A DNA stretch of 64,000 nt from Lonicera japonica (GCA_021464415.1 CM038464.1:54487328-54551327), one strand, 5' to 3'; positions 1-10,963 are shown, numbered from the stretch's first letter. Notes: a model not told the origin generated them from the sequence alone. Made by a program: numbers and translations.

Positions 1-1326
1 ATATTTATTATAATTAATCATATTGCTTAATAGCTCCATTTTCTTTGTTATAATATCTTTCATATTTATTTCTTGGCAATTTGTTTTTACACATCTTTAT
101 ATTTCCAACATTCGTTTCTTATTCTTCTTCTTCCATGAATTTATTATAGTTATAATTGCAAAATCATTCATTGCTCCATCAACATTCTTAGGCATCTTTT
201 CATGCTATATATAATACTCAATTTTGCCCCATCTTATTTCCATTTTCGATTCAATCTCACCTGCCCTTCTCTCCCTTTCTATCATGTAATTATCTTATAT
301 TTTTCATGAACCATTTGATTGCATTTTGTGTTCCACCAACCCAATATTTGGCATCTTCTCATTCTTTTCCAAAAGATTGAAAAAAGTGTTTTTAAGCATT
401 GCAAGTCCTTCGAGTTATTCTTAGCCAATGCTTATAACGATAATGAGCCAAAGCATTAATGTAGTACAAGCTTTTACAATCTATTTTATATAGCCTATTG
501 GTCGAATATCATTACAATGATTGGAGAAGAAGACATGTAGTAATTTTGATAGTCAAGGACATAAATATTGTTAAAGAGATAATGTTATCCACGTATAATA
601 TACATCATCAGTTATTTTTCACTTTTGTTTTGTAATTTTCTTAATCTCTTATTAAATTTATATTTTGTTATAACCAAATTTTTGAAGAATTTGATTACTA
701 AGAATAAATAGTTCTCAATCCTTTGTTTCCTTTGCAATATGATCTTACATGAATTTGTTTTCAATATTGAGTTGAGCTATATTATCACTTAATACATTTC
801 ACTTTTAAGTTAGGACTTTTAAATTTTCACTCTTGATGCGCTTGCCAATTAATATTTTTTTAGTTTAAGCGATTTTATTTGTAACCCAATCGTCTTAACC
901 ATGGATCACAAAAAACACGAAAAAATATCTTCTCCATTTTTTGCTTGCAATCTATATTTCTAAGTTAATTTAAAATAAATTCATTAGTATGTCCTACAAT
1001 ACATCAAGAAGATAGGTTTATATATTCTCCCAAATTAAATTTTACATTTCACTTTTATATGTTGAATCAAGATTATATTAAAAGTAACTCTTAATTTAAG
1101 AGAACGAGTTGGGTATAATAATATAATTTGTGATTTTGTTATAATTGGTATTTTAGATTGCATATACATTCATATGTGTGTTAGATAGTTGTACACATAT
1201 TTAGATCACTATTATATGATTATAATAATAAAAACCACTTTAACAAATTAGTGTACTTTATAATAATATTTAACTATATACTATATATATACTAATTATA
1301 ATGTACTACATTTTTTTCAAATGGCT
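1..1326. other. AT-rich intergenic DNA, no gene seen
   Basis: I see no coding sequence, RNA gene or element boundary here. The short open frames have low-complexity, hydrophobic, Phe/Ile-rich translations typical of random AT-rich DNA. The right edge adjoins a Helitron-like 3' end, so part of this stretch may belong to a Helitron whose 5' end I cannot place. Confidence 0.6.
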
Positions 1327-1361
1327 CGCACATCGTGCGGTCTACATACTTTTATACTAGT
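1327..1361 (+). mobile_element. Helitron-like 3' terminus
   Basis: A perfect 5-bp stem with a 3-base loop (CGCAC-ATC-GTGCG, 1327-1339) is followed about 17 bases later by CTAGT (1357-1361) and then T. This is the hallmark of a Helitron 3' end: a short GC-rich hairpin, then CTRRT, inserted before T. A second small palindrome (TTGCGC-GAT-GCGCAA, 1368-1382) follows directly. No Rep/helicase coding is present, so any Helitron here would be non-autonomous. The 5' end was not located. Confidence 0.45.
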
Positions 1362-2436
1362 TTTCAATTTGCGCGATGCGCAATATATCGATTTATATAT
1401 ATATATATATATATTTACAACTATAGTAAATAATTAAATGAAAAATATTTAAATGGCGAATTTTGAAAATAATAGAAAGTGATAGGTTTATGGTCGATTC
1501 TTATTTTAAGAACTTTTTTTTAATTTTTTTCTAATACACTAATCATGTCTCAACAAGGCAATGCAATGTGATTCACACCACAAAAAATATCTTTTAATTT
1601 TATGTTTCAAAAGTACAATGTTTCCCAACCTATATCTCATTCCCCTTAAACCACTCGATTCTAATTTACCGCTTGTATGGGAAAGAAATTTCTCAAAATT
1701 TAGATCATAGACAAATGTATATATATTCTAGAAAGTAACATATGTATGATTTTATATATCTATTTTACAAATATAAGAACCTATTTTGAAATGAAATATA
1801 TTTATGATGGCCTGATGCAAATAGTAAGTATAACTTTGCTTTCGTTGCTATATGTTTTGTGAAAAAATAAAGGGAAGAATCTAATTACTAATACTGAACA
1901 AAGAAGTACATTGTACTTGCACTTATTTTTCTTTGTACATTAATCTCTTGCTCAAGCTAATAATAATAAAGTTGTAAAAAAGAATTCTTTAAGAGGCAAA
2001 ATGTAAGAATATACAATTAACAATTATGTGAACTTAGTACAACTATTATACATTATAAATTCATGTGCAAACATAAGTGAATGGTACCTCAAACATGTAA
2101 GAATGTTCAAAACTCGAAAATGAAAAAATTAATTTGGATCAAAACATCGCCCTATATTACCATAAGACCCATAAGATGTAACTATTGAAAATTGAAGGAA
2201 AATAAAGAAAAAAAATACAAATTTGAGCTTTTCATCTCCTTTATATATACATCTAGAAGACTGCGTACAATAGTAACCACTCCAATCACTTTGCCCAAAA
2301 AACATGTAAATATGCATAAAATTTATGATAATTACAAAGAAAATATATAAAAAAAAATCGAGAGTAAGACAATTATTCGATAATTTTTCCCATCATTGAG
2401 ACTTTTTATATAGTAGAAAAAATTCTAATGCACATT
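1362..2436. other. AT-rich intergenic DNA with an AT microsatellite
   Basis: No gene seen. An AT dinucleotide run lies near 1394-1414. The stretch ends where homology to the Copia-1 LTR begins. Confidence 0.55.
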
Positions 2437-2852
2437 TTCTTGGTGATACCGTAACCCACACTCGGTGCAAGATTTGAGGCGGAAGGAATACGATATAAGA
2501 TCTTTATGTTTTCAGCACAGCAGTCGTAAATCAATTGTAACTTTTGATCGCACCATTAGATCGCGCTGATTTTTGGATATGTCGTTCGGAACGCAAAGTT
2601 AATATCATTGCATGAAAAATCAGGACGGTCAGAAGTCGTTTCCGTGGTGAAAACAATTGATTTTTACAGCCCATCGAGAATTAAAAAATCTGACCAAATC
2701 GCAATCTAATGCTTTCAAACCCTAGTCTCCTCATATGGATCCTCTACATAATCCACAAAGGTGAAATCTCTTTATTCTTATAGAGTTTTAGCAAAAAAAT
2801 TTTGTTCAATCTATACGCAATATCAAACGATCTTGTATTTATGTCTCCCTCA
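2437..2852 (+). repeat. Truncated 5' LTR of Copia-1
   Basis: Matches 15035-15448 of the 3' LTR nearly throughout and ends in the same place (tctccctca versus tctccatca), just before a primer binding site. About 1 kb of LTR 5' sequence (all of U3, including the TATA box seen in the 3' LTR) is missing, so this copy has no promoter of its own. Confidence 0.85.
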
Positions 2853-2854
2853 AT

Positions 2855-2866
2855 TGGTATCAGAAG
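2855..2866 (+). promoter_or_regulatory. Copia-1 primer binding site
   Basis: tggtatcagaag lies two bases after the LTR end. It matches the initiator-Met tRNA type PBS (TGGTATCAGAGC) used by plant copia elements, with small changes at its 3' end. Confidence 0.8.
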
Positions 2867-4300
2867 GATTGATTTTCTTTGATATTGTGTACAGATTGAA
2901 CTAGCCATGTTGTCCAGTTAAATCTATTCATGCATGTTATTGTTGGATAGAATGTAGAACTCGCTGACCCTTGTTTTGCAGTGTTCTTGTCCTGCTATTA
3001 TGGTCACGTAATAATGTTTTATGTGATTGGATCCCACGATATTTTTATTCGTGGTTAATTTTAATGTGCATGATGATTTGGGTTTTATTCATGGTTGTAA
3101 ATTAAATTTAGATCAGATTTGTGAACTCCTTAAAAGGAGGCATAAGATCTATGTAATTTTATTTACAATTTAGATATAATAGTTTATATGCGAACTCCTT
3201 AAATGGAGGCATAGGACCTTTGTATCTAAGATTGCAACTTCTTTAAAGAAAAACGTTGAAGAAGGCGATTCCATCAAGGTTGATTCCCGACATAGTCAAT
3301 GAAGTGGCGACATAGGTCGTTACAGGTTTTCAACGGACTAGGGATGATGAAGCTTGGACCATAATAATAGGGATTTAATTATTCTTATTATTGAATGGTT
3401 TAATGCTTTGTGTGATTGTGTGTTGGTCATATGTGTTTTAATTATTATGTTTCCTTATAATTTTGGACAACATGGATACATGACCATACCTAGATCACCT
3501 TTTATTTTATGTTTAGTTCTTGTCAAATTAAAAAAGGGTATATAAATATAAATTTTGTGTAATTGAAAAATATAAGTTTTTTTTTAAAAAAAGTAACAAA
3601 ATAATTTTATCGCACATGTCTTTTATATTTCATACCCTTGTATTTTAGTTGACTAGAATTTAATATAAAATTTTCTTAACCCTCAGAAAATAATGTTTAA
3701 ATACCAAGTGGGTGAGGAATTTTTTCACATAAAAATTCCACGGTCTCCATCATTAGTTTGTAGATGATGTAATTTACTCTTCGTGTGTGTTATAGTGCTC
3801 ACCTCCATATCGGAAAGAATAGATTGCGGAATCATTGTACAAATTTCACTGACTGATAATTTTAAATGATGTGATTTATTTTTCGTGTGGGTTTTAGTGC
3901 TCACCTCTATATCGGAAAGAATAAATTGCAGAATCATTGGACTAAATTAAATGATGGTATACACTTAGATATAAATAGTATTATGCTCTTCAACTGAGTC
4001 TCTACTATTATTTGTAGGACCAAAGGAAGTCGGCTATTTAAATTTTACTTGACAATAAAAGATTGTCTAGATAGTATGTATTGCTTGACGATAAAAGATT
4101 GTCTAGATAGTAAAATTTAATAGGTTTACATCTGTCTAAGAAATAATGAATAATATACGACCTTATTAACGGGGCATATTATTCAAAGTCTTAGGCTGCT
4201 GGCGAACGCTTTTTGAAATGGTAGAGGTTACCATATTTAAAATATGTATTCAAAGTTATTATTATCCATCATAATTTGTATGTGATTCCTAAGTTTTAAA
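2867..4300 (+). other. Copia-1 leader region with small tandem repeats
   Basis: Non-coding leader between PBS and gag. It has an imperfect ~100-bp tandem duplication (about 3762-3940, sharing a 'gtgctcacctc..tatcggaaagaata' block) and a second short duplication near 4047-4110 (gattgtctagatagta twice). About 1.4 kb is long for a copia leader, so insertions or duplications may have enlarged it. Confidence 0.5.
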
Positions 4301-5100
4301 ATGGCAAATTCTTTCGATCCACTTTTAATCATTCTCAACTAAAACAAATTGATCGGACCTAATTATATTGATTGAAAAAATTAACTTGAACATTGTGCTT
4401 ATTGTTAAAGAGTACACGTTTGTGCTCACTGAGTCTTGTCCAGTAGAACCTGGTAAGGGGGTGACCGATGAGAAAACCAAGGCTTGCCGGAGGTGGAAAA
4501 AAGCTGATGAGATGGCATAATTTTACATTCTGGCATTTTTGTCAAATGTGCTACAACAGTAGCATTAATCTTTTACCACCGCCTACGACATAATGCTGAA
4601 CCTCAAAGATATTTTTGGGGATCAGGATCATGCCGCAAGGCAGGTTTCGATAAAAGGCCTCGTGAACAAGACTATTGCTAAAGGAACCCGAGTTAAGGAT
4701 CTTGTTTTGAAGATGATCGGTCTTCTGAATGAACTAAGAGATCTTTGGGGTTGAAATCGATAGAAAAACTCAGGTCGATATCGTTCTCCAGTCGCTGTTG
4801 AATTTATTTAAGAGATTCTGACAAAATTACAACATGAATAAACTGGCTAGTACTCTAGTGGATGAGAAAGCTTCAACTTCTATGCCCAAAAGCAAGAAAG
4901 GAAGAAGAAGAATGCATTAGTTGCAGTCCCACAAGAAGCAGTACGTGCAGCAGTTACTGAACCTCTAGGAGGAGTGAAAAAGCCTATGGGCCAGTGTTTT
5001 CACTGTCAGGAGAAAGTGCATTGGAAGAAAGATTGTCCCAGTTTCCTAAACCGTTATAACAACATATGTAAATTTTATCTATTTGTTGTTGTATCTTGTT
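4301..5100 (+). pseudogene. Copia-1 gag pseudogene
   Basis: Begins with ATG at 4301 (MANSFDPLLIILN...) and reads, through several stops and frame changes, as a copia Gag polyprotein with a UBN2-like capsid region. A CCHC zinc knuckle is encoded at 4995-5036 (C-X2-C-X4-H-X4-C, CFHCQEKVHWKKDC); its usual Gly before His is replaced by Val. The knuckle normally binds the element's RNA during packaging. It cannot make full-length Gag because of multiple in-frame stops. Confidence 0.75.
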
Positions 5101-6692
5101 TAGTGGTCCGATCTACTAGTACCTGGAGTGTAGATTCGGGATCCACTAATTATGTCAGCAATACTTTACAGGGGTTCCAGGAAACTAGATAAATTAAAAA
5201 TAGAGAAAATTTATATATGGGCAACTACGAATGTGGCAACAGTTGCAGTAGAAGATATTTATCTTCAGTCTAGTCAGAATATGATATTAATGATTAAGGA
5301 GTGTCTATATGTATCTTCCATTAGAAGGAATTTGATTTCTATTTCTAGATTGGTTGAGGACAAATATTTTGTTTATTTTAATGATAAATCAGTTATCATT
5401 AGAAAAAATAAATAGTTTGTTTGTTCTGGTACATTAGTGATTGATCTTTTCATTAATAATCCTGACTTGTCAATACTACAACTGAGTGAATTGAATAGCA
5501 TTAATAGTTTACCAATTAAGAGAAATGAACCTTCAAAATGAACCAAATGTATTTTTGACACTTATGCCTTAGTCATATTAATCTAAAAAGAATTCAAAAA
5601 TTGATCGAAAATGGACTATTAGGTTCATTGAAAGTGGAGGTACTTCCAGTTTGTGAATCCTATTTAGAAGGTAAAATGACTAAGAGATCATTCTCTGCAA
5701 AAGGTTATAGTGCTAAAGAACAGTTAAAACTGGTTCACTTTGATTTGTATGGTCACGTGCATGTCCAGACTATAGGATGCTTTGAGTATTTCATCACATT
5801 TGTAGATGATTGTTTAAAGTATATATACATTTACTTAATGCGACGTAAGTCTGAAGTCTTTGAGAAATTCAAATAATTCAAGACAGAAACAAAGAAGTAT
5901 TTAGAAAAATGTATCAAGTCACTACGATCAGATCATGGTAGTGAATACCTCTCGGGATAGTTCAAGGAATACTTATTAGAGAATGGGATTACATTACAGT
6001 TGTCTGCATCGGGGATGGCACATCATGATAGTGTAGCAGAAAGAAGGAATAAGACTCTTATGAAAATGGTAAGATCTATGATGAGTTATTCAGACCTACC
6101 TGATTCTTTTTGGGGACATGCTTTAGAAATAGCTGTATATATTCTGAATTTGGTACCATCAAAGTCAGTACCTATTACACCCATAGAATTACGAACTGGG
6201 CGTAAGCCTAGTCTGCAGTATATTCGGGTATGGGGTAGTCCAGCACATGTGCTGAAAGGTAATGCGGATAAGTTAGAATCAAGAACGAAAATGTGTTTCT
6301 TTGTTGCATATCCAAAAAGGAACCAATCGTGGTTTATTTAATAATCCTCAAGAATATAATGTTATTATTATCAATGCCAGATTCTTAGAAAAGGATTATA
6401 TCATAGACCATAAGCCCAGGAGTAGTGTTGTTGTAGTGAAAATAAGATGAGAGAAAAATAGGGCACAATTCGTCTATACCTTTAGTACAAGAGAAAATAC
6501 CACAGTAAATGGATATCGACATTCCATTACCTCGTCGTAGTGGGAGGATTGCCGATGCTTGTGCACATCTTGAACAAATCACTAATACGTAGGTTCTTAA
6601 ACCATCACAACGTGTGAATAGTGAGTTAGTATGTTCAATATTTGCACATTGTACATAAACACAAGTAGTGCCTCGTTGTAGTGGGAGGGTTG
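5101..6692 (+). pseudogene. Copia-1 pol pseudogene, protease to integrase
   Basis: The aspartic protease motif D-S-G is encoded at about 5133 (WSVDSGSTNYVSN). A pre-integrase remnant and integrase core follow: first catalytic Asp in VHFDLYG (about 5740-5757), second in RSDHGSEYL (about 5930), and Glu in VAERRNKTL (about 6030-6060). The integrase C-terminal part ([16 protein letters not shown]) is seen near 6190-6235. Stops and frameshifts break the frame at several points. The last recognisable piece is the RRSGR-type linker (6530-6692), where Copia-2 inserted. Catalytic residues survive, but the gene cannot be translated. Confidence 0.85.
6688..6692 (+). repeat. Target site duplication of Copia-2, left copy
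   Basis: GGTTG; the identical right copy is at 12448-12452. Joining the flanks restores the Copia-1 reading (S-G-R-V-V then R-x-P-G-H-F), which fixes both insertion points to the base. Confidence 0.9.
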
Positions 6693-6870
6693 TGTTGGAG
6701 GTATATCCACAATTGCGCTCCTCTCCGTGGTGAATCCAGAGAGTATATCCGGTGTGCAAGTTATCAAATGCCATGGCGCTCTAATGGGCCTTGCGTATAA
6801 GGAAATAAAGTTGCGCCTTCGTTAACAGATATAGCTTTTGGCGCAATGGTGAGCGCTTGATCCTCATAAT
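6693..6870 (+). repeat. Atypical 5' terminal segment of Copia-2
   Basis: About 176-178 bp from the TG terminus to the primer binding site. It sits where a 1.5-kb 5' LTR is expected but shows no resemblance by eye to the 3' LTR beyond the terminal TGTTG. It is less AT-rich than its surroundings. A stretch near 6840 (tggcgcaatggtgagcgc) looks like the D-arm/A-box of a tRNA, without an obvious B box. Confidence 0.6.
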
Positions 6871-6882
6871 TGGTACCAGAGG
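6871..6882 (+). promoter_or_regulatory. Copia-2 primer binding site
   Basis: tggtaccagagg: the tRNA-Met-type PBS with one change (TACC for TATC). It lies about 40 bases before the gag start codon. Confidence 0.75.
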
Positions 6883-6924
6883 AAGTACACTTATTTTGAT
6901 TTAACAATCTTAGATTTTACGATC

Positions 6925-9249
6925 ATGTGTATATATCAAGGAACCGGTCTTTCCGAAGGTCTATCCACCCATAGACCACCTCTATTTGATGGTAAAAATT
7001 ATAGCTATTGGAAAAGTAGAATGAGTATATTTTTACAATCTAGTGATTTTCAATAATGGAAAGCTGTACTTGAAGGACCCTATGAAATTACCAAAAGATA
7101 TGATAATGGAAAAATTGTTCCTAAGAAAATGTTCGAGTATGATGAAAATGATATTAAGAAAATTCAATATAATGTTAAAGCCTTAAATGCTTTAAATTGT
7201 GCATTAAGCATGGATGAATATAACAAAATTTCTAGTTGCAAAACGGCCAAAGAAATTTGGGATAAACTTGAGGTTACCTACGAAGAAACCACTCAAGTTA
7301 AAGATGATAACATAAATATACTTGTTCATGATTATGAATTATTTAAAATGGAGCCTAATGAATCTCTTGCTTCCATGTATAGTATATTTTCTATTATTAC
7401 TAATGATTTGGATCTCCTTGGAAAAGTTTATTCTAATAAAAATAAGATAAGAAAAATTCTTAGGATTCTTCTAAAGAAGTGGCGTCCAAAAGTGACGGCG
7501 ATTCAAGAAGCAAAGAATCTCAAAACACTCAGCATGGACGAGCTTTTGGGATCTCTAAAAACTCATGAGAAGGAACTTCAAAGAGAAGAAGAAGAGGATA
7601 CAAAATCAAAGAAAACTTTACCTCTCAAAACTATTCAACATGAAGATAATGATGTATTAATGGATGGTGATGAAGACATGGCGCTTCTATCTAGAAAATT
7701 TATAAAATTTCTAGCTAAGAAGAAAAATTCTTAAGGAAAGGATAACAAATATCCATCATCCTCTAGAAGAAACAACGATCGATCAAATCAACAAAGAGGA
7801 GAAAATAAAGAAATCAAAAAGTGCTATCATTGCCATGAACCTGGTCATATAAAGTCAAACTGTCCAGTTAGAAAGAAGGAAAAAAGGGATAAACGAGATA
7901 AAGTATTTAAACAGGTGAAGCATGCACTAAAAAGAACATGGAGTGATTCCGAAGAAGGAGAATCGGATGCCGATTCTAGCGCTGAAAAAAGGGCCAACCT
8001 TTGTCTTATGGCAAAAGAAGATGAGGTAAATTCTAACTATCGCTCATTTAGTGATAATTTTGATGATAATGAAAGTGTACATAATGAATATGATGAACTA
8101 TTTACCATGTTTGAAGAGTTACATATTAAATTTAAAATTCTCTCAAAAAGATATGCAAGTCTCAAGAAAGAAAAATTCATTATTTCTGCTAAATATGAAA
8201 CTTTAGAAAAGCAAAACATTAATTTTAAAAAGGAAATCAACTATTTGAAAAAGGGAAAAGAAAAGGAGACTTCAAACTTACTTGCACTAGAAAATGAAGA
8301 TTTGAAAGAAAAAATAAAGGATTTAACTAATAGTCTAACCAAGTTCACAAATGGAAAAGATAACTTGGATAAACTATTGGGAGTACAAAGGTGTGTCTTT
8401 GATAAAGCCGGTTTGGGTTACAATCAAATCTATAACTAAAAAGATTACAAAAATTTCTTCAAAACATACACACCGCATAATCTCACTAATCTTTGCTCAT
8501 TTTGTGGAAGAAAAACTCATAATGCACATTCTTGTTATTACAAAGAAAAGAATTTTACTAAAAACAAACTTGCTTAGATTCCTAAAGGAACCATTATGTA
8601 CGCTAACCCCAAAGGACCCAACTTATTTTTGGTACCAAAAGAAAAGTTGTTTAAGATTTTGGTGTAGATTTGCATGAGAGCAAAAGATAGAAAAATAAAA
8701 TGGTTATTGGATAGTGGATGCTCGAAACACATGACGGGAGAAAAAAGAAATTTCTTGAGTCTTACTCTTAAACAAGGAGGCAACGTTACATTTGGAGATA
8801 ACGCCAAAGGTAAAATCATTGGTATAGGTAAAGTTGGTAATAAATCTTTTTATATTGATAATGTTTTATTTTTTGACGGTTTAAAACATAACTTGCCTAG
8901 TATTAGTCAATTGTGTGATAAAGGTTATGAAGTTATTTTTAGATCCGAATGTTGCATTGTTAAAAATATTAGTGATAATTTTATCTTGTTTGTTGCTTAT
9001 AAATCTAATAACGTATGTACTCTTAAACTTGATGATTTGTCTCAACAAGATGTTAAATGTTTATCTGTATTAAATGATACTTCTTGGTTATGGCATAGAA
9101 TATTAGGTCATGCTAATATGAATTTAATTAATAAATTATCTAAAAAGGAATTAGTTAAAGGATTATCTAAAACTAAATTTGTTAAAAATAAAATTTGTGA
9201 TGCTCGTCAACTTAGTAAACAACACAAGTCTTTATTTTGCCTGTTATTA
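6925..9249 (+). pseudogene. Copia-2 gag-protease-pre-integrase, open frame with nonsense codons
   Basis: One reading frame runs from ATG 6925 to 9249 without a frameshift, broken only by in-frame stops (7054, 7732, 8437, about 8575 and about 8663). Domains: UBN2-type Gag (PPLFDGKNYSYWKSRM near the start), CCHC knuckle CYHCHEPGHIKSNC (about 7822-7863), a lysine-rich predicted coiled coil (about 8100-8390), a second Cys/His cluster (CSFCGRKTHNAHSC), aspartic protease WLLDSGCSKHMTG (about 8701-8740), and pre-integrase WHRILGHANMNLI (about 9091-9130). It should continue into integrase but is cut off near 9236. At least two stops look like deaminated codons (TGG to TAG, CAG to TAG), suggesting a young element silenced by methylation. 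Confidence 0.85.
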
Positions 9250-9293
9250 TAAACTAACAATAATTTTGCAGTCTAAAAATCATTATCTATTAT

Positions 9294-10037
9294 TCAAAGA
9301 AAAGAAGGGAAAAGAATCTGAAGATCATCAGCATCAAAATTCAAAACATCATCGAGACTAGAAGAAGAATAATCAACAAAATTATGCTCCATATCTAATA
9401 GAGCTGTCCAATCAGGACTCATTGGCTCGGCAACCTCCGCAACAGTACCATTTTGAGAAAATTGCGATGAATAGCCTTCCAAAGTAGCTTAGTAATCTGA
9501 CAGAGTTGGATATGCCGGCAAACCCACATTAGTTAGAAAAGCACTATGGTCTGAAAGATTCCCCGTAGTCGGAAGAATTTTAGGTGCAACATTTTCTGCT
9601 ATCGATAGGAGCCCTGTAGAACTTTTAGGATGAGCAAAAGAAAAGGATTGGTTAGCGCTAGAAGACTCTCCTAATCGAGCCTTCAATGTTGTCACTCGTG
9701 ACTGCAAAGCCTCTAACGCTGTCACCCGTGATTGTAACTCTTGTACCTTCTGTTCAAGAGAAACAATGAGCACAGTACAGCCTTTACTGGGATTCTCGAC
9801 TCTCGCATTAGCTTCAAAAAGAAATGAATAGAGAGTCTCAAGATATTGATGTTCGGGAATATTTTGTAAAATATTTGCAACACTCTTTACCCCAAAAACA
9901 ATGAAAATTGTACGATAATCCTGACGACTAATCACATCTTGAAAAATTTGTGCATATTCACACCATGGCTGACATCTCTTGCGTCTATAAGTGCAAGCAG
10001 CACAAGAAGAACCTGTACAACGGAAGGTGTTCGGCAT
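9294..10037 (-). pseudogene. LOB-domain (LBD) protein gene fragment captured in Copia-2, one in-frame stop
   Basis: Read from ATG at 10037 downward, the frame has 182 codons, a TAA at 9489-9491, then 64 more open codons to a stop at 9294. The N-terminus has the LBD zinc-finger-like motif C-X2-C-X6-C-X3-C (Cys12, 15, 22, 26; CAACTYRRKRCQPWC). A GAS-like block follows (FGVKSVANIL, residues 48-57), with NPSKGC (82-87) where LBDs have DPVYGC. Residues 94-122 form a heptad zipper (L94, L101, L108, V115, L122) with a 10-residue internal duplication (LQSRVTALEA/LQSRVTTLKA). LBD proteins are plant-specific DNA-binding developmental regulators. It lies antisense between the pre-integrase domain and the 3' LTR. 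LOB-domain identity is secure; the subfamily is not. The stop may be real, or the 182-residue form may be the product. Confidence 0.8.
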
Positions 10038-10240
10038 ACTTGTGATTTACTTTTCGTTCCTCATGGATACTCCCTATAGAAGTTATAAGAAGAAAATGGA
10101 GCTCGAGGAAGATAACAAGAAAGAGGGGACAAAAGGCATCTAGCACTGAAAGAATTCCGAAAACGAAAAGCTGTCATCTTAAAAAGTCAAAAATACAGCG
10201 CCCCCTACGTACATCTAGAATCCACCTCCCTCGCACGGTC
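10038..10240 (-). promoter_or_regulatory. Likely captured 5' flank/5' UTR of the LBD sequence
   Basis: About 200 bp upstream of the LBD start codon, richer in GC than the retroelement on either side. On the minus strand a short upstream ORF (ATGAGGAACGAAAAGTAA) ends nine bases before the LBD ATG. The copia 3' sequence seems to resume near 10240-10260, where a 'gatattgacataggggga' block typical of copia 3' regions begins. No clear TATA box was seen. Confidence 0.4.
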
Positions 10241-10506
10241 TAGATCCCTTTTTGATATTGACATAGGGGGAGAAAATATGTGCGGTAAGATTTTTTTTCT
10301 GCGGTAAGATTTTTTATAACTTTGAATGCTGTGGTAAGATTTTTTATACCGACTTTAAATATTGTGGTAAGATTTTAAATGCTTTTCTACATTCATACTT
10401 TTGAAAGCTTTATTTTAAAAAAAAATTAAATTAAATGAAAATTTATTTTTTAAACTATCTCAAATATTTGCAATACTTTTTAATTATTATCTTTGCATAA
10501 ATTGAG
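10241..10506 (+). other. Copia-2 3' untranslated region with short TGYGGTAAGATTTT repeats
   Basis: Four copies of TGYGGTAAGATTTT lie between about 10279 and 10377, spaced some 20-40 bases apart. No coding is seen. This is the position of the 3' UTR before the polypurine tract. Confidence 0.6.
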
Positions 10507-10963
10507 GGGGAGCATATTATTCATTTACATTTATATGTTATTTATGCTTGTTATTGTTAACACACATTAATTTATTATCATCATCAGAAAGGGGGAGATT
10601 GTTGACCTAAGGTCTTAATCTTATTTTGATAATAACAATAAATCAATCATGTGTAATTTGGGAGCATATTATTCATTTTCATTTATATGCTATTTATGCT
10701 TCTTATTGTTAACACACATCAATTTATTGTCATCATCAAAAAGGGAGAGATTGTTGACCTAAGGTCTTAATCTTATTTTGATAATAACAATAAATCAATC
10801 ATGTGTAATTTGGGAGCATATTATTCATTTACATTTATATGCTATTTATGCTTGTTATGGTTAACACACATTAATTTATTATCATCATCGAAAAGGGGGA
10901 GATTGTTGACCTAAGGTCTTAATCTTATTTTGATAATAACAATAAATCAATCATGTGTAATTT
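10507..10963 (+). repeat. Three 152-bp tandem repeats containing PPT and LTR start
   Basis: The block GGAGCATATTATTC occurs at 10509, 10661 and 10813, and GTTGACCTAAGG at 10601, 10753 and 10905, exactly 152 apart each time. Each unit holds a purine tract (AAAGGGGGAGAT or a close variant) directly followed by the LTR start TGTTGACCTAAGG. The units are nearly identical, so the amplification is recent. Only the third LTR start continues into a full LTR. Confidence 0.9.

Noticed and set aside
6385..6774. 129-codon minus-strand frame
   Set aside because: Lies antisense to the Copia-1 integrase/RT linker and crosses the Copia-2 insertion point, so it cannot be an ancestral gene.
6835..6880. tRNA-like stretch near the Copia-2 PBS
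   Set aside because: Has an A-box/D-arm-like sequence, but no B box, acceptor stem or anticodon arm can be formed. Not a tRNA gene.
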